In this document: positions 1-10,344 of the stretch, one piece after another
Layout of the letters: each line of letters starts with the position of its first letter
Numbering within the stretch: position 1 is the stretch's first letter
Assembly (NCBI GenBank): GCA_963827605.1
Contig: CAWHBK010000002.1
Location: 1 to 64,000 of the forward strand
Direction: 5' to 3'
Source: DSYU01 sp963827605
GTDB lineage: Bacteria > Chloroflexota > Anaerolineae > Anaerolineales > Anaerolineaceae
DNA length: 64,000 bases
Made by a program: the position numbers and the translations under genes
The notes under the pieces: generated by a model
Database searches by the model: none
What the model saw: the letters and a program-made list of their open reading frames with translations, nothing else
Told to the model about the DNA's origin: nothing

Positions 1-312
1 CGGTTGCTACACTTATGCTACACTTGGTGGGAGGGAGCAATTTTGCGCGGAAAGATAGGGGAAGGAAGACGAAATTTAAGTCGCAATCCCCTTAAAGTTC
101 CTGCCACGGAATAAACAACAGGTTGTATTATTTCCGTTGTAGTTTTGGTGATTCTGTTGTAGAGTCAAGTAATTCATCTTAGGCGGTAAAATTATCCTGA
201 CAATCAACATAGCTCTTCGAGAAGGATAATTTAATGTTCCTCGATGCTGCTAATCAGATGGAATTACTTAGAACTATTTCTACGAAGTAATTAAAACATC
301 GAGGCATTCTCA
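1..312. other. AT-rich upstream region, no supported gene
   Basis: No convincing gene. A 10-base direct repeat, tgctacactt, occurs at 5-14 and 17-26. An 18-codon reading frame starts at 234 behind a GAAGGA-like site and ends at 290; it could be a leader peptide or chance. The low GC content continues into the restriction-modification remnant downstream. Confidence 0.4.
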
Positions 313-3300
313 ATGGAAAACTTTCAGTCTTTCCTCGAAAAATACGCATCAGAGCTTACAGCAAAATATTCTCTCCCGATTACCTTTAACCCAGAAGACC
401 AATTAAAAAGCCCAGTTGCAAACCTCATAAAACATTTTGGTGATTTGCAAAAGCGTAAAATCGAGACAATAACAGAGATCCAAGTGGTTGATTTAGGCGG
501 ACGGCCTGATATTAGCATAGCTGTTAAATTCTCTCATTGCCGGTTATATTGAATTGAAAGCGCCCGGCAAAGGTGCAAATACAGCGAGGTTGCTGGGACC
601 TGACAAAAAGCAATGGGAGAAGTTCACAACTTACCGAACTTAATTTATACAGATGGTAATGAATGGGCGCTTTATCGAAACGGGGATCGGGTTGGAAAAA
701 TTGTAAAATTTTCTGGCGATGCTACTTCTGATGGAGCAAAAGCGATCGATCCGAATGACGCAAAATTATTGTTTGACCTCATTAGTGATTTTGTGAGTTG
801 GGAGCCGATTGTACCCACCTCACCAAGCACTTTAGCCGAGATGCTAGCTCCTATTTGTCGTCTATTACGCGAAGATGTTTTTACCTCCCTGCAAAACCCA
901 AATTCGAACCTTAGTTCATTAGCCGTTGACTGGCGTAAGTACCTTTTCCTGATGCAGATGATAATCAATTTGCCGACGCATACGCTCAGACTTTAACCTA
1001 TGCACTTTTGCTGGCACAACTCTTGGGGTCTGAGTATTTTCATTATCAAAAGCAGTCAAGAGCATTGAAATCGGTCATCGTCTATTAGCTGATACATTGG
1101 ATATATTAGGCCATGAAAGCGCAAGAGATGAAATCACCGTCCCATTGAGTTTATTGGAAAGAGTTATAAAAGCTGTCGATGTACCAATATTAAATAAAAA
1201 AAGTAAAGGTGATCCCTGGCTTTATTTTTACGAAGATTTTCTAGCCGCTTATGATCCCAAAATGCGGAATGATAGAGGGGTGTATTATACGCCTGTGGAA
1301 ATTGTTGAGAGTTCGGGTGCAATTGATGGCCCAGATATTATCAAAGGTATAATGCAGATTTTTCTTTTGTCAGTCCAAAGGTTATTACACTCGACCCAGC
1401 AGCGGGTACGGGAACGTATGTTTTAACCGCAATTGACCATGGGCTAGATCAAGTTGCTAAATTCAGAGGCGCAGGAATGCGTGCACAATACGCGACAACT
1501 GCCGCTGAAAATATGCACGCCTTTGAGATTTTAGTCGGGCCTTATGCAGTTGCACATTTACGGTTAACACAACAGATATTGCATGAAGGTGGAATGGTCC
1601 CGCACGATGGTGTTCATGTCTATTTGACAGATACATTGGAATCGCCCACCAAAGAAGCGCAGAACCTACCATTTCTATACCGTCCCCATTGGTGAAGAGC
1701 ATAAACGCGCCCAAAAGATAAAAGCCGAGACCCGATTTTAGTGTGTATTGGTAACCCTCCCTATGACCGCCAGCAAATTGCCGATAAATCACCAGGAAAA
1801 ACGTAAGGGCGGCTGGATCCGCTTTGGCGAATCTTGATAAGGAAGAAAAAGCTCCGTTGCGCGATTTTCTTGATCCACTTTCAGATAGCGGTTTAGGTGT
1901 GCACGCGAAAAACCTTTACAACGATTACATATATTTCTGGCGTTGGGCATTGTGGAAGGTTTTAGAAATGAAAATCCGGCCCTGGTATTGTTAGTTTTAT
2001 AACTGCCTCGTCGTATCTACGCGGGCCGGGCTTTGCCGGGGTTCGCAAAGTCATGCGCCAAACGTTTGATGATTTATGGATCATTGACCTTGAGGGCGAT
2101 AATTTAGGAGCCCCGCAGACGGAAAATGTTTTTGCCATCCAAACACCTGTGGCTATTGCGATTGGTGTACGTTATGATCAACCTCACCCTGAAAAGACAG
2201 CGATGGTTCACTACACCCGGATTGATGGTACACGGGAAGAAAAACTGGCCCAATTGGCGAATATTTCAAGTTTTAATGATTTCCAGTGGCGGGAGTGTTT
2301 AAACGGTTGGCAAGATCCCGTTACCTCCCGGTGATAGCGATTATTGGAACTGGTCACTGATAACGGATCTGTTTCCATGGCAGGAAAATGGAATGCAATT
2401 TAAGCGAACTTGGCCTATTGGAGAGAATACCGAAGTATTAGAGAAAAGGTGGCGGACATTACATCATTTGAGCGTGCAAAGTTATTTAAAGAAGCCGCAC
2501 AACCGAAAGTTACCCAAAGTTACCCAAGTGACTCATTCCACTGCTAGGTTGAAACCCCTTGCTACTTTAAAAACTGGCGAACCAATCACCTCGCCAACTC
2601 GAATAGCATTTCGCAGTTTTGATCTTCAATGGCGTTAATAGACAATCGACTTGGTGATTATCTAAGGCCAACACTTCATAGCGCACATAGTAATAAGCAA
2701 ATTTATCTTACCAGTCTCCTTACTGATGTTCTCGGAAAGGGACCCGCAGCGGTAGCAACTCATTTGATCCCTGATATGCATCATTTCAGGAATCGTTGGA
2801 GCCAAAGACATTATCCCTTTGTGGCGAGATACAAATCAACCGATGCAAATATTACTACTGGCTTATTGAACAAATTAGGCCAGGTTTTTGAATATGCTGT
2901 TACACCCGAAGACTTTTTTGCTTACTGTTATGCTATATTAGCTTCCCAAGAATTTGTAAATAAGTTTTGGGATAAGTTGTGACAATTCCAGGTATCCGGA
3001 TTCCAATTACGAAAAATAGAGTATTTTATCAAGAGTATGTAGCAGGGACAGAAATTGTTATGGATCCATACATATGGGGAGCGATTTACACCTGTTAATG
3101 TAAAGATCGGAAAAGTTCCTCCAGGCCAAGTCCGATGTAAGATTGGGACATCAGCTAACCCTGATGATTACCCTGAAATTTTTTCATACAGCTATGCAAC
3201 TCAGGAGTTGCACGTTGGAAATGGTGTATTTGAAAAGATTAGGCCCCAGGTCTGGGAATATAGCGTATCAGGTTTTGAAATTGTTAATCATGGTTGGGTT

Positions 3301-3586
3301 ACAGAATGCGTAAAAGGGCCGGGAAACATTCATCGCCCTTAGATGCAATAAGACCTCACGTGTGGATATTGACGGGGAATTACTTGATTTGTTATGGGTA
3401 TTGGATCATACCATTGATTTGTTACCAGAAATGGCAAAAACTTTAGATTTAGTTTTAGCTAGTCAATTATTCAAGAGCAGCGATTTTCCTCAGCCAACAG
3501 AAATGGAGCGGAAAGGGCCAAAAGGAATTGCCTCAGATACCCCTCTATTTGATTATGCTGGCATCGAAGTCGATGATGATGAATAG
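313..3586 (+). pseudogene. Type ISP-like restriction-modification protein (N6-adenine methyltransferase), many frameshifts
   Basis: Joined across about ten frame changes, the translation reads as one protein of roughly 1,080 residues. An N-terminal part (from MENFQSFLEK at 313) resembles the nuclease/coupler region. The methyltransferase core has motif I DPAAGTGTYV near 1393-1425 and the catalytic IGNPPYDRQQ near 1745-1775, which is the NPPY motif of N6-adenine methylases. The segment around 2050-2330 (VMRQTFDDLWIIDLEGDN) and the C-terminal part to 3586 (LLDLLWVLDHTIDLLPEMA) match the type ISP target-recognition/C-terminal domain as I know the family. Such proteins methylate DNA and, when complete, also cleave it. 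Base composition is visibly lower in GC than the rest of the window. As written the gene cannot make a full protein. Because it lies in the most indel-dense stretch, true decay and sequence error cannot be separated by eye. Confidence 0.72.
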
Positions 3587-3615
3587 TAAAACAAGATGTG
3601 ATAAGGACAGGAGAA

Positions 3616-4717
3616 ATGGTGCATTACTATATTGATTCTTACTTCACCGGACACGTCAGAAACCTTTTTTACCTCAGATCGAACGATTACAGGCTTTCGT
3701 AAAAAACAACTGCATAAGGCAGAGAAAATTCATCCTGGCAACTGTTTTCTCTGTTATATGACCAAACTATAGCATTGGGTTGGAATACTCGAAGTTGTTG
3801 GTGAGTGTTATGTCGATGAGCAAAACCGAATATTCTCAGCCCAGGATGATCCGTTTGTAGTCCGCTTAAAGTAAAACCAATTGTCTGGCTTTCAAGAGAT
3901 CAGACAATTCCAATACATGAAGATGAGGTCTGGGAAAAACTATCGTTTACAAAAGGGCTTCCGAAAAAATCACTAGCCTGGACCGGTGAGGTAGGGGTAG
4001 CCTGACGCAATTATCTATAGAAGATGGTCAATTTCTAGAAAAGCTTCTGATTGAGCAAGCCGCCACTAGCAGACCTTTCCCAGTCAATGATCAGTACAAA
4101 AAGTATCTTACCGAGCGCGTTCAAGGACCTGAAAAGGCCGTGCTTGTTGCTATTCCAGAAGATGGTCCGCAAGAAGGAACTCAGGCACAGGATCGGATGA
4201 AATAGAGAGTCCATCGAAACGCCAACGTTTCTTGCATCAATTGGCGAGAAGATGGGCTTGATGTTTACGATGACGAAAAACGACCGGGCGCGTGTTCAAC
4301 AAGAAGCAAAAATTGAGCGCCACAAATTTCTGGAACGCTTCCATTTCAAAATCATAACCCCACCAGACCTTGAGAACAATCGAACAGATTGATGTACTTG
4401 GTGAAGAAGGAGATCGATTGTACGGGCCTTTGAGGTAGAACACACCACTTCGGTATATTCTGGCATTTTCATTGGCTGATCTCTGGCGCTTCAACCGAAT
4501 ATGGATATAAAACTTCATATCGTTGCGCAACTCCTGGTTGAGGACAAAGTGTTCCAGGAAATTCGGCGTCCAGTATTTTCCCTCCTTGAGAGTAGCCGCT
4601 GTCTGAAACATGCACATTTATCTCATATGACAGTCTAAAAGGAGACTATCCAGAGATCGACACCTGGCTCATCTTTCCGACAGTGTTTTGGAAGAGTACG
4701 AAGAAGTTGTGGAATAG
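3616..4717 (+). pseudogene. EVE-domain protein with nuclease-like C-terminal domain, frameshifted
   Basis: ATG at 3616 follows a GGAGAA ribosome site 29 bases after the methyltransferase stop. Reading across frames, the N-terminal ~150 residues fit an EVE (PUA-like) domain: HYYIDSYFTGHV, then GFRKKQLHKAEKIHPGN, a CYMT-like strand, WVGILEVVGE and, near 3985, LAWTGEV. EVE/YTH-fold domains bind modified bases and often accompany restriction systems. The C-terminal part contains NRTIEQIDVLGEEGD and RVEHTTSVYSGIL (about 4378-4465), which resembles the E-x-K-like core of a restriction-endonuclease-fold domain found fused to EVE in other bacteria. It ends LEEYEEVVE at 4717. At least six frame changes interrupt it. 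The domain assignment is from memory of related proteins and should be tested by profile search. Confidence 0.55.
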
Positions 4718-5184
4718 GGCGAGAAGTACTCCCTGCATTGTTATCCTGCTTTCTCTTTTCAAGTTCCAACGATATTAAATAATCAAAATAGTCTTAAGAA
4801 GCCACCTGCCCGGCGGTTTCGTTTTTCGCCCCCTTCTATCCCCCCGCATCTCCCCCACGGGGAGGATATCATTTTCTCCTGAAGCGTGCTATCTTCAACC
4901 CAGTACCTTACCAACCGAACCGTCTTCGTTCCGGTTTCGTTTCTGCGGATCGAATCCCCGGCTTCCCATATTCGTTTCTTGTTCGTTTCTCAGGATTGAA
5001 TCTCAGCTCCCACATTCGTTTCTTGTTCGTTTCCGAGATCGAATCCCCGGCTTCCCGCATTCGTTTCTTGTTCGTTTCTGCGGATCGAACCCCCTTTCTT
5101 CCTTTGCCATCCCCCCGCGCTTGACACCCGCTCCCGGCCGGTAGATAATCAGCCTATCTCGCTTTGCGGTTGAGTGACACCCCC
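4718..5184. other. Intergenic region with repeats, no gene
   Basis: No coding signal. The stretch holds the ~45-base repeat array described separately and marks the change from AT-rich to GC-rich sequence. Confidence 0.5.
4932..5092. repeat. ~45-base tandem repeat, about 3.5 copies
   Basis: The core ttcgtttcttgttcgtttc recurs at 4971, 5015 and 5060 (period 44-45 bases), with a partial copy from about 4932. Between cores the sequence ggatcgaatccccggcttcc is also repeated with small changes. Because the inter-core sequence is repeated too, this is a tandem repeat and not a CRISPR array. Confidence 0.75.
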
Positions 5185-6505
5185 ATGTATTTCCAGGTAA
5201 CGACCACGGGTGCGGTTGAGACATCCATCCAGATCCTCGACAGGCATCTGAAAACGTACCAGGTCCGCCACCCCGGGTTTGACTTCGAACAGCGCAATTT
5301 TGATTGGATGGATGCCTGGCGCGAGCTGGTGCGCATCGCCATCTCGAAAACGGGGGCGCACGTTTCGGAAGTTGGCGCGCCCTGGGTGGCCGACTTTGTG
5401 TCGATGAACAGCCTGCGCCGTTTTCACCCGGCCGAGGTGGACGCGGTGGGCGGGGCGCGCGCCTTCTTCCCGGCCGCCTGGGCGAACGTCGTGATTTCGC
5501 CGTCTTCCTTAACCCCGGCAGCGGCGCCGGCCGCGGGGGCGGTCCTCCGGCGGCTACCAGCCGGCCTTCGGGGCGTACCAGCCCTCCTCGGCTCCGGGGG
5601 TGTACGCGCTGCCCGGGCGCATGGACGTGCGCCTGATCTATTATTGGAAAGATATGCTGGAAAAAGCCGGGGTGGACCCGGCCGCGGCCTTTACCACGCC
5701 CGCGCGGATCGAGCAGACCCTGGAAAGGCTGCGCGCCGGCGGTCAGGCAGCCGGTTTGCAGACCCCCTGGATCTATGAGACGCACGTCACGCGCAGCTGG
5801 GTGTATAACATGGCCAGCTGGATCTGGGCCTATGGCGGCGACTACACGGACGAGGCCGGCCTGCCGGTCTTCGACCAGCCCGAGGCGATCGAGGGCATGA
5901 CGGCCTACTTCCGCCTGCACCGCTACCTGGCGCCCAAGGGCAGCGGGGAAAGCGTGGAACAGGTTTTTTCGCAGCGCCGCGCGGCGGTGATGGTGATGGG
6001 CACGCACTATCACATGCACCTGCTGCACGAGGAAGATCCCTTTCTCACGCCGCTGGAGACGCGCGCGCTGCTGCCGCGCCTGGGGGCGGCCGCGCTGCCC
6101 GGACCGGCCTTTGTGGGCGGCACGAGCTTTGTGATCTGGCAGCACGCGCCCGCCAAAACCACCCGCGCGGCCATCGACCTGCTGACGGAGCTGCTGAACG
6201 CGCCGCAGTTGACCGAGTACTGCTATGAGACGCATATGCTGCCCAGCCGGGTGGGTGGCTTTGCGCACCCGGTCGTGGCCGCCGACCCGTTCCTGCCGGT
6301 GCTGCGGGCCGCGCTCGAAACCGGGCGCGCGCACCGCTCGGGCCGCCTGTGGATGCCCATCGCCGACCGCCTGGCCTCCACCTGCAAGCTGATCTCCGAC
6401 GAACTGCGCGCCGACCCGACCCTCGACACGCGATCGGTAGTAGAACGCCATGCCCGCGACCTGGTCCGCCGCCTGCGGATATCGTTTTCGGCATCCGGGA
6501 CCTGA
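5185..6505 (+). CDS. Extracellular-solute-binding protein family 1-like, no signal peptide, one frameshift
   Basis: The protein has the layout of an ABC sugar-binding protein. An N-terminal strand-helix unit runs through HLKTYQVRHPGFDFEQRNFDWMDAW. A middle region contains RLIYYWKDMLEKAGVDPAAAF and SWIWAYGGDYTDEAGLPVFD, typical of SBP_bac_1 proteins (Y-N-K/Y-W-K-D-L-F and W-x-x-Y-G-G-x-x-x-D). A C-terminal helical lobe ends at 6505. One frame change lies near 5500-5590. I chose ATG 5185; a TTG at 5164 is also possible. Either start lacks a signal peptide or lipobox, so the protein as read would stay cytoplasmic or is truncated. No permease or ATPase gene sits beside it, so the ligand is unknown. 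Confidence 0.65.
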
Positions 6506-6521
6506 CCCCTCCAACCACCGC

Positions 6522-6550
6522 TTGCTTATACCAGACATTCTTGGTATAAA
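6522..6550 (+). promoter_or_regulatory. Candidate promoter with overlapping inverted repeat (patatin gene)
   Basis: TTGCTT (6522-6527), 17-base spacer, TATAAA (6545-6550). The half-sites atacca (6528-6533) and tggtat (6542-6547) form an inverted repeat inside the spacer and over the -10 box, a plausible repressor site. The patatin ATG is 33 bases further on. Confidence 0.5.
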
Positions 6551-6583
6551 ATATATAAATTAGATTTGGATAGGGGCTGAAAA

Positions 6584-7791
6584 ATGGAATACGATCTGGT
6601 CTTTGAAGGCGGCGGCGCGAAGGGGATGGTGTTTGTGGGGGCCATGCAGGAGTTTGAACAGCGCGGGCACAGCTACAAACGGCTGCTGGGCACGTCGGCG
6701 GGGGCGATTACGGCGGCGCTGCTGGCGGCGGGCTACAGCGCGCAGGAAATGCTGGAGGCGTTGGGCGAAAAGGAAAATGGGCGCTCGGTGTTCAGCAGTT
6801 TCCTGGGGCAGCCCGGCCCGTTTGAGAAGGCCCAGGTGCTGAAAAGCGCCACGCTGCAATTCTTGCAAGGGGTGGATATTCCCCTGCTGCCAAATTTCCT
6901 GGACCAGAAGCTGGACGAGGTGATTGTCCGCTGGCTGGCGGGCGGACCCAAAACTGGCCTGTTCGTACTCGTTCCTGGAATATGGGGGGCTGTATTCGGC
7001 GAACGCGTTTGTGGAGTGGTTGAAGCGGCGGCTGGACAGCGGGGCGCACCGGGGCAAGCCGCGCCGCTACAGCGGGATGACGCTGGAGGCGTTTTTCGAG
7101 GAAACGGGGACGGAGCTGACCCTGGTCGCGTCGGATACGAGCGGGGCGGCGATGCTGGTGCTGAACCACCGCACGGCGCCGCGGCTGCCGCTGGTGTGGG
7201 CGGTGCGCATGTCGATGAGCATTCCGCTGCTGTGGCAGGAGGTGATCTGGCTTCCGGAATGGGGCGCTTACCGGGGCCGGGAGATGGTTGGGCACACCAT
7301 CGTGGATGGGGGCATGCTCTCCAATTTCCCCATCGAGCTGTTCGTCTCGCAGGATGACTATGTGAAGAAGCCTGATGGGGGCCGCGGCGGGCGAGGGGGT
7401 GCTGGGGATGCTGATCGACGAATCGCTGCCGGTGGCCGGGGCGCAGGCGCAGGCGCTGCCCGTGACCGGTTCGGCGCTGACCCGCGCGCCCGTCTTCCGG
7501 CGGGTGGCGAACCTGATGAATACCACCCTCAGCGCGCACGATAAACTGGTCAGCGAGAACTTTGAACAGCTGGTGGTGCGCCTGCCCGCGCAGGGGTTTG
7601 GCACCACGGAATTCGAGATGAGCGACGAGCGGCGCGGGCTGCTGGTCGAGGCCGGCTGCGCGACGATGCGGGCCTACTTTGAGAACCAGGACCTGGCCGG
7701 TCCGGTTTCCTTTGGGCTGGGGGATGCGGAAGGCGAACGCCCGATCACGCGCCAGGCCGACCGGGTGGCGCTGCGGATGCTGGGGCATTAG
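6584..7791 (+). CDS. Patatin-like phospholipase, two frameshifts
   Basis: The N-terminus MEYDLVFEGGGAKGMVFVGA carries the patatin oxyanion hole (G-G-G-x-K-G). GTSAG places the nucleophile at Ser38, and VDGGMLSNFP near 7300-7330 holds the catalytic Asp of the D-G-G motif. Ser-Asp dyad enzymes of this family hydrolyse acyl esters of membrane lipids. The full reading is about 402 residues, with frame changes near 6950 and 7370 that join three in-order segments. The C-terminal third (VANLMNTTLSAHDKLVSENF) is typical of bacterial patatins of this size. There is no signal peptide. The gene appears monocistronic, with its own promoter and a palindromic repeat block after the stop. Confidence 0.85.
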
Positions 7792-7795
7792 ATAC

Positions 7796-7853
7796 GGCGC
7801 GACGGTAGTCGCGGAGGCGCGACGGTAGTCGCGGGGCGCGACAGTAGTCGCGG
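7796..7853. repeat. Three tandem palindromic repeats
   Basis: ggcgcgacggtagtcgcgg occurs at 7796-7814 and 7816-7834, and with one change (acagt) at 7835-7853. Each unit is a near-perfect inverted repeat, cgcgac-ggta-gtcgcg. This could be a REP-like element or a compound terminator after the patatin gene. Confidence 0.75.
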
Positions 7854-7976
7854 CGACATCTACGCTGCGGCGAGTGCATTGGCTGCTCCTACGTTATACT
7901 TGATTGGATGACCCTGGCTCGAATTTTTTCCCCAGCGCAAGTCTGAGCACCTTACCCCCTTCTTCCAGGAGCCCCA

Positions 7977-10008
7977 ATGCCCACCCCTTCCAAACGTTCG
8001 ATCACCGCCCAGGACCTCTATGGTATCCAGCAAATCAGCGGGGCGCGCATCGCCCCGGACGGCAGGCACATCGCGTACGCCGTCCAGCGCGTCGAGCAGA
8101 AGACCGAGAAAAAATATTCTAACCTGTGGATCGTCGCCAGCGGACGGCAGCAGCCCGGCGCGCCAGTTTACCTATGGCGACCAGAACGACAGCCCACCCG
8201 CGCTGGTCGCCGGATGGGCAGTGGATCGCTTTTCTTTCCAACCGCGGCGATAAGGACAAGCCCGCCCAGATTTACCTGATCCCCTTCTTTGGCGGCGAGG
8301 CGCGCCCGCTGACGCACCTTTGACGGGCCGCATCGACAGCCTTCGCCTGGTCGCCGGACGGCACGCGCCTGCTGATGCTGGTGCGCAAGACCGACGCCGA
8401 AGCCCTGGAACGCGAGAAGGACGAGCAGAAGAAAAAGCTGGGCGTGGTCGCCCGCCATTACGACCGCCTGTTCTACAAGCTGGATGGCTTCGGCTACCTG
8501 CCCAAGGAGCGCCTGCACCTCTGGACGGTGCGATGCCGGACGGCGAATGCCAGCCAGCTCACCGATCACCCGGTGTATGACGAGCACTCCCCCGCCTGGT
8601 CGCCGGACGGGCAGCGCGATTGCCTTCATCTCCAACCGCAGCGCGGACCCGGACGCAACCCCTGACCGCGACGACATCTACCGTGATGCCCGCCGAGGGC
8701 GGCGCAATGCGCAAGATCGAAACCCCGGCCGGCCCCAAACAGCATGCTCAGCTTCTCACCGGATGGGCAGATGGATTGCTTATTACGGCCACGAAGGCGA
8801 GGACGAGGGCTACCAGCAACATGAACGTGTGGATCGTCCCGCGCGGACGGCTCCGGCGCCGGCCCGCAACCTGACCGGCGCCGTATGATCTCCACGCCTC
8901 GGCCTGGACGATCAACGATGTGGGCGACCCCGAAACCATGCCGCCCACCTGGTCAAAGGATGGCAGGCGCATCTTTTTCCCGGTCAGCCTGCACGGCATC
9001 GTCCATGCTCCAGTCGATCGCGCTGGATGGCAGCGACCTGCAAACCGTGATCGGCGAAGGCGGCGTGGTGGGCACCTTCAGCTTCGACCGCGAGCAGGAC
9101 AAGCTGGCCTATTTCTACGGGCGCATGGACGACCCCGGCCAGATCCACCTGCGCGACCTGGTCACCGGCCAGGACCGCGCAGCTGACCCGGCTCAACCGC
9201 GAGCTGCTGGACGGCATCGACCTGGGCCAGGTGGAAGAAGTCTGGTTCAAAGGCCCGGATGGCAACGACCTGCAGGGCTGGATCCTCGACACCGCCCGGC
9301 TTTGACCCGAGCAAGAAATACCCCTCCATCCTGGAAATCCACGGCGGGCCGCTCACCCAGTACGGCAAATTCTTCATGCACGAGTTTTACTACCTGGCCG
9401 CCGCCGGCTACGTGGTGTACTTCTGCAACCCGCGCGGCGGGCGCGGCTACGGCGAAGCCCATACCCGCGCCATCTGGGGCGACTGGGGCGACCGCGATTA
9501 CGCCGACCTGATGGCCTGGGCCGATTATGCGCAGAAGCTGCCCTACATCGACCCGCGAGCGCATGGGCGTCACCGGCGGCAGCTACGGCGGCTATATGAC
9601 GGTGTGGATCATCGGCCACACGCAGCGCTTCAAGGCCGCCGTCACCCAGCGCTGCGTGAGCAACTTTGTCAGCATGTGGGGCTCCAGCGACTTCAACTGG
9701 ACCTTCCAGAAGCAGCTCAACGATAAGGCGCCCTTCGAAGACCTGGAGTACGTTCTGGGACGCATTCGCCCATCGCCTACATCGGCAACGCCAAAACCCC
9801 CACCCTGGTGATCCACAACGAGATGGATCACCGCTGCCCGATCGAGCAGGGCGAGCAGGTGTTCGTGGCGCTCAAGCGCCTGGGCGTCGATACCGAGTTC
9901 GTGCGCTTCCCGGATGAATTCCACGGCCTGTCGCGCGGCGGGCGCACCGACCGGCGCATTGCGCGGCTGAATCACATCCGCAGGTGGTTTGACCGGTATA
10001 TAAAATAA
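7977..10008 (+). CDS. S9-family peptidase (acylaminoacyl/dipeptidyl peptidase type), many frameshifts
   Basis: The N-terminal half is a WD-like propeller with the repeated signature W-S-P-D-G and IAFxSNR (IAPDGRHIAYAV, RWSPDGQWIAFLSNRGDKD, AWSPDGTRLL and others). The C-terminal alpha/beta-hydrolase domain has GVTGGSYGGYM (Ser codon 9581-9583), IHNEMDHRCPIEQ with the Asp, and DEFHGL with the His (9922-9924), giving a complete Ser-Asp-His triad. About 675 residues would be made after repair. About a dozen single-base shifts interrupt the reading, mostly insertions such as those near 8196, 8622, 8681, 8770 and 9556. Since both domains and the triad survive in order, sequence error is more likely than decay. 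Function: cleavage of short or N-acylated peptides, probably in the cytoplasm, because no signal peptide is seen. Confidence 0.85.
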
Positions 10009-10015
10009 ACCGTTT

Positions 10016-10050
10016 GGAGGCCGTCTCAAAAAGGATTTGAGACAGCCTCC
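10016..10050 (+). terminator. Hairpin terminator after S9 peptidase
   Basis: Arms ggaggc-c-gtctcaa and ttgagac-a-gcctcc pair with one mismatch around an aaaggat loop and are followed by gttttc. It starts 8 bases after the peptidase stop. Confidence 0.6.
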
Positions 10051-10077
10051 GTTTTCGCAAAAGCCCATCCCCCCCAA

Positions 10078-10106
10078 CCCCCCTTCCCAAAAATCGGGAA
10101 GGGGGG
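10078..10106. terminator. Second hairpin, C/G-rich stem
   Basis: ccccccttccc (10078-10088) pairs perfectly with gggaagggggg (10096-10106) over a 7-base loop, followed by ctttattt. It can act as a terminator or belong to the repeat element around it. Confidence 0.5.
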
Positions 10107-10121
10107 CTTTATTTGTATTTT

Positions 10122-10160
10122 GGGGTTATATTGCACAATTTTATTGTGCAATATAACCCC
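10122..10160. repeat. Perfect 18-base inverted repeat
   Basis: ggggttatattgcacaat (10122-10139), ttt loop, attgtgcaatataacccc (10143-10160). The arms match perfectly, which is much longer than a terminator needs. Together with the two hairpins just upstream it looks like a small non-coding repeat element. The remaining ~100 bases to the next promoter hold no gene. Confidence 0.75.
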
Positions 10161-10280
10161 AAACCCCAGAGAAAAGCAGCGAGGAAGGCGCGCGATAACG
10201 GGGCGATTGCGGCACAGCAGCCAAAAGCCTTTTGAGACACCCCCCAAACTGAAAGCTTTTCGTAATTTATTGGTTAGGGA

Positions 10281-10292
10281 TTATGCTATAAT
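10281..10292 (+). promoter_or_regulatory. Candidate extended -10 promoter
   Basis: TGCTATAAT (TATAAT at 10287-10292) has the TGn extension of an extended -10 element; the -35 region is weak. It lies 52 bases before the ATG at 10345. Confidence 0.45.
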
Positions 10293-10344
10293 TTATATAC
10301 TTTCCGTTTCACCTGTTTCATTGATCACAAAAGGGGAAATCATC

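Noticed and set aside
4932..5092. CRISPR array
   Set aside because: The sequence between the repeat cores is itself repeated, there are only three to four units and no cas genes.
5003..6538. 511-residue open frame on the minus strand over the solute-binding protein
   Set aside because: Arg/Gly/Pro-rich translation without motifs, antisense to a gene with clear family signatures; a GC-rich shadow.
6733..7788. Long minus-strand frames over the patatin gene
   Set aside because: No motifs and typical antisense composition; patatin catalytic motifs lie on the plus strand.
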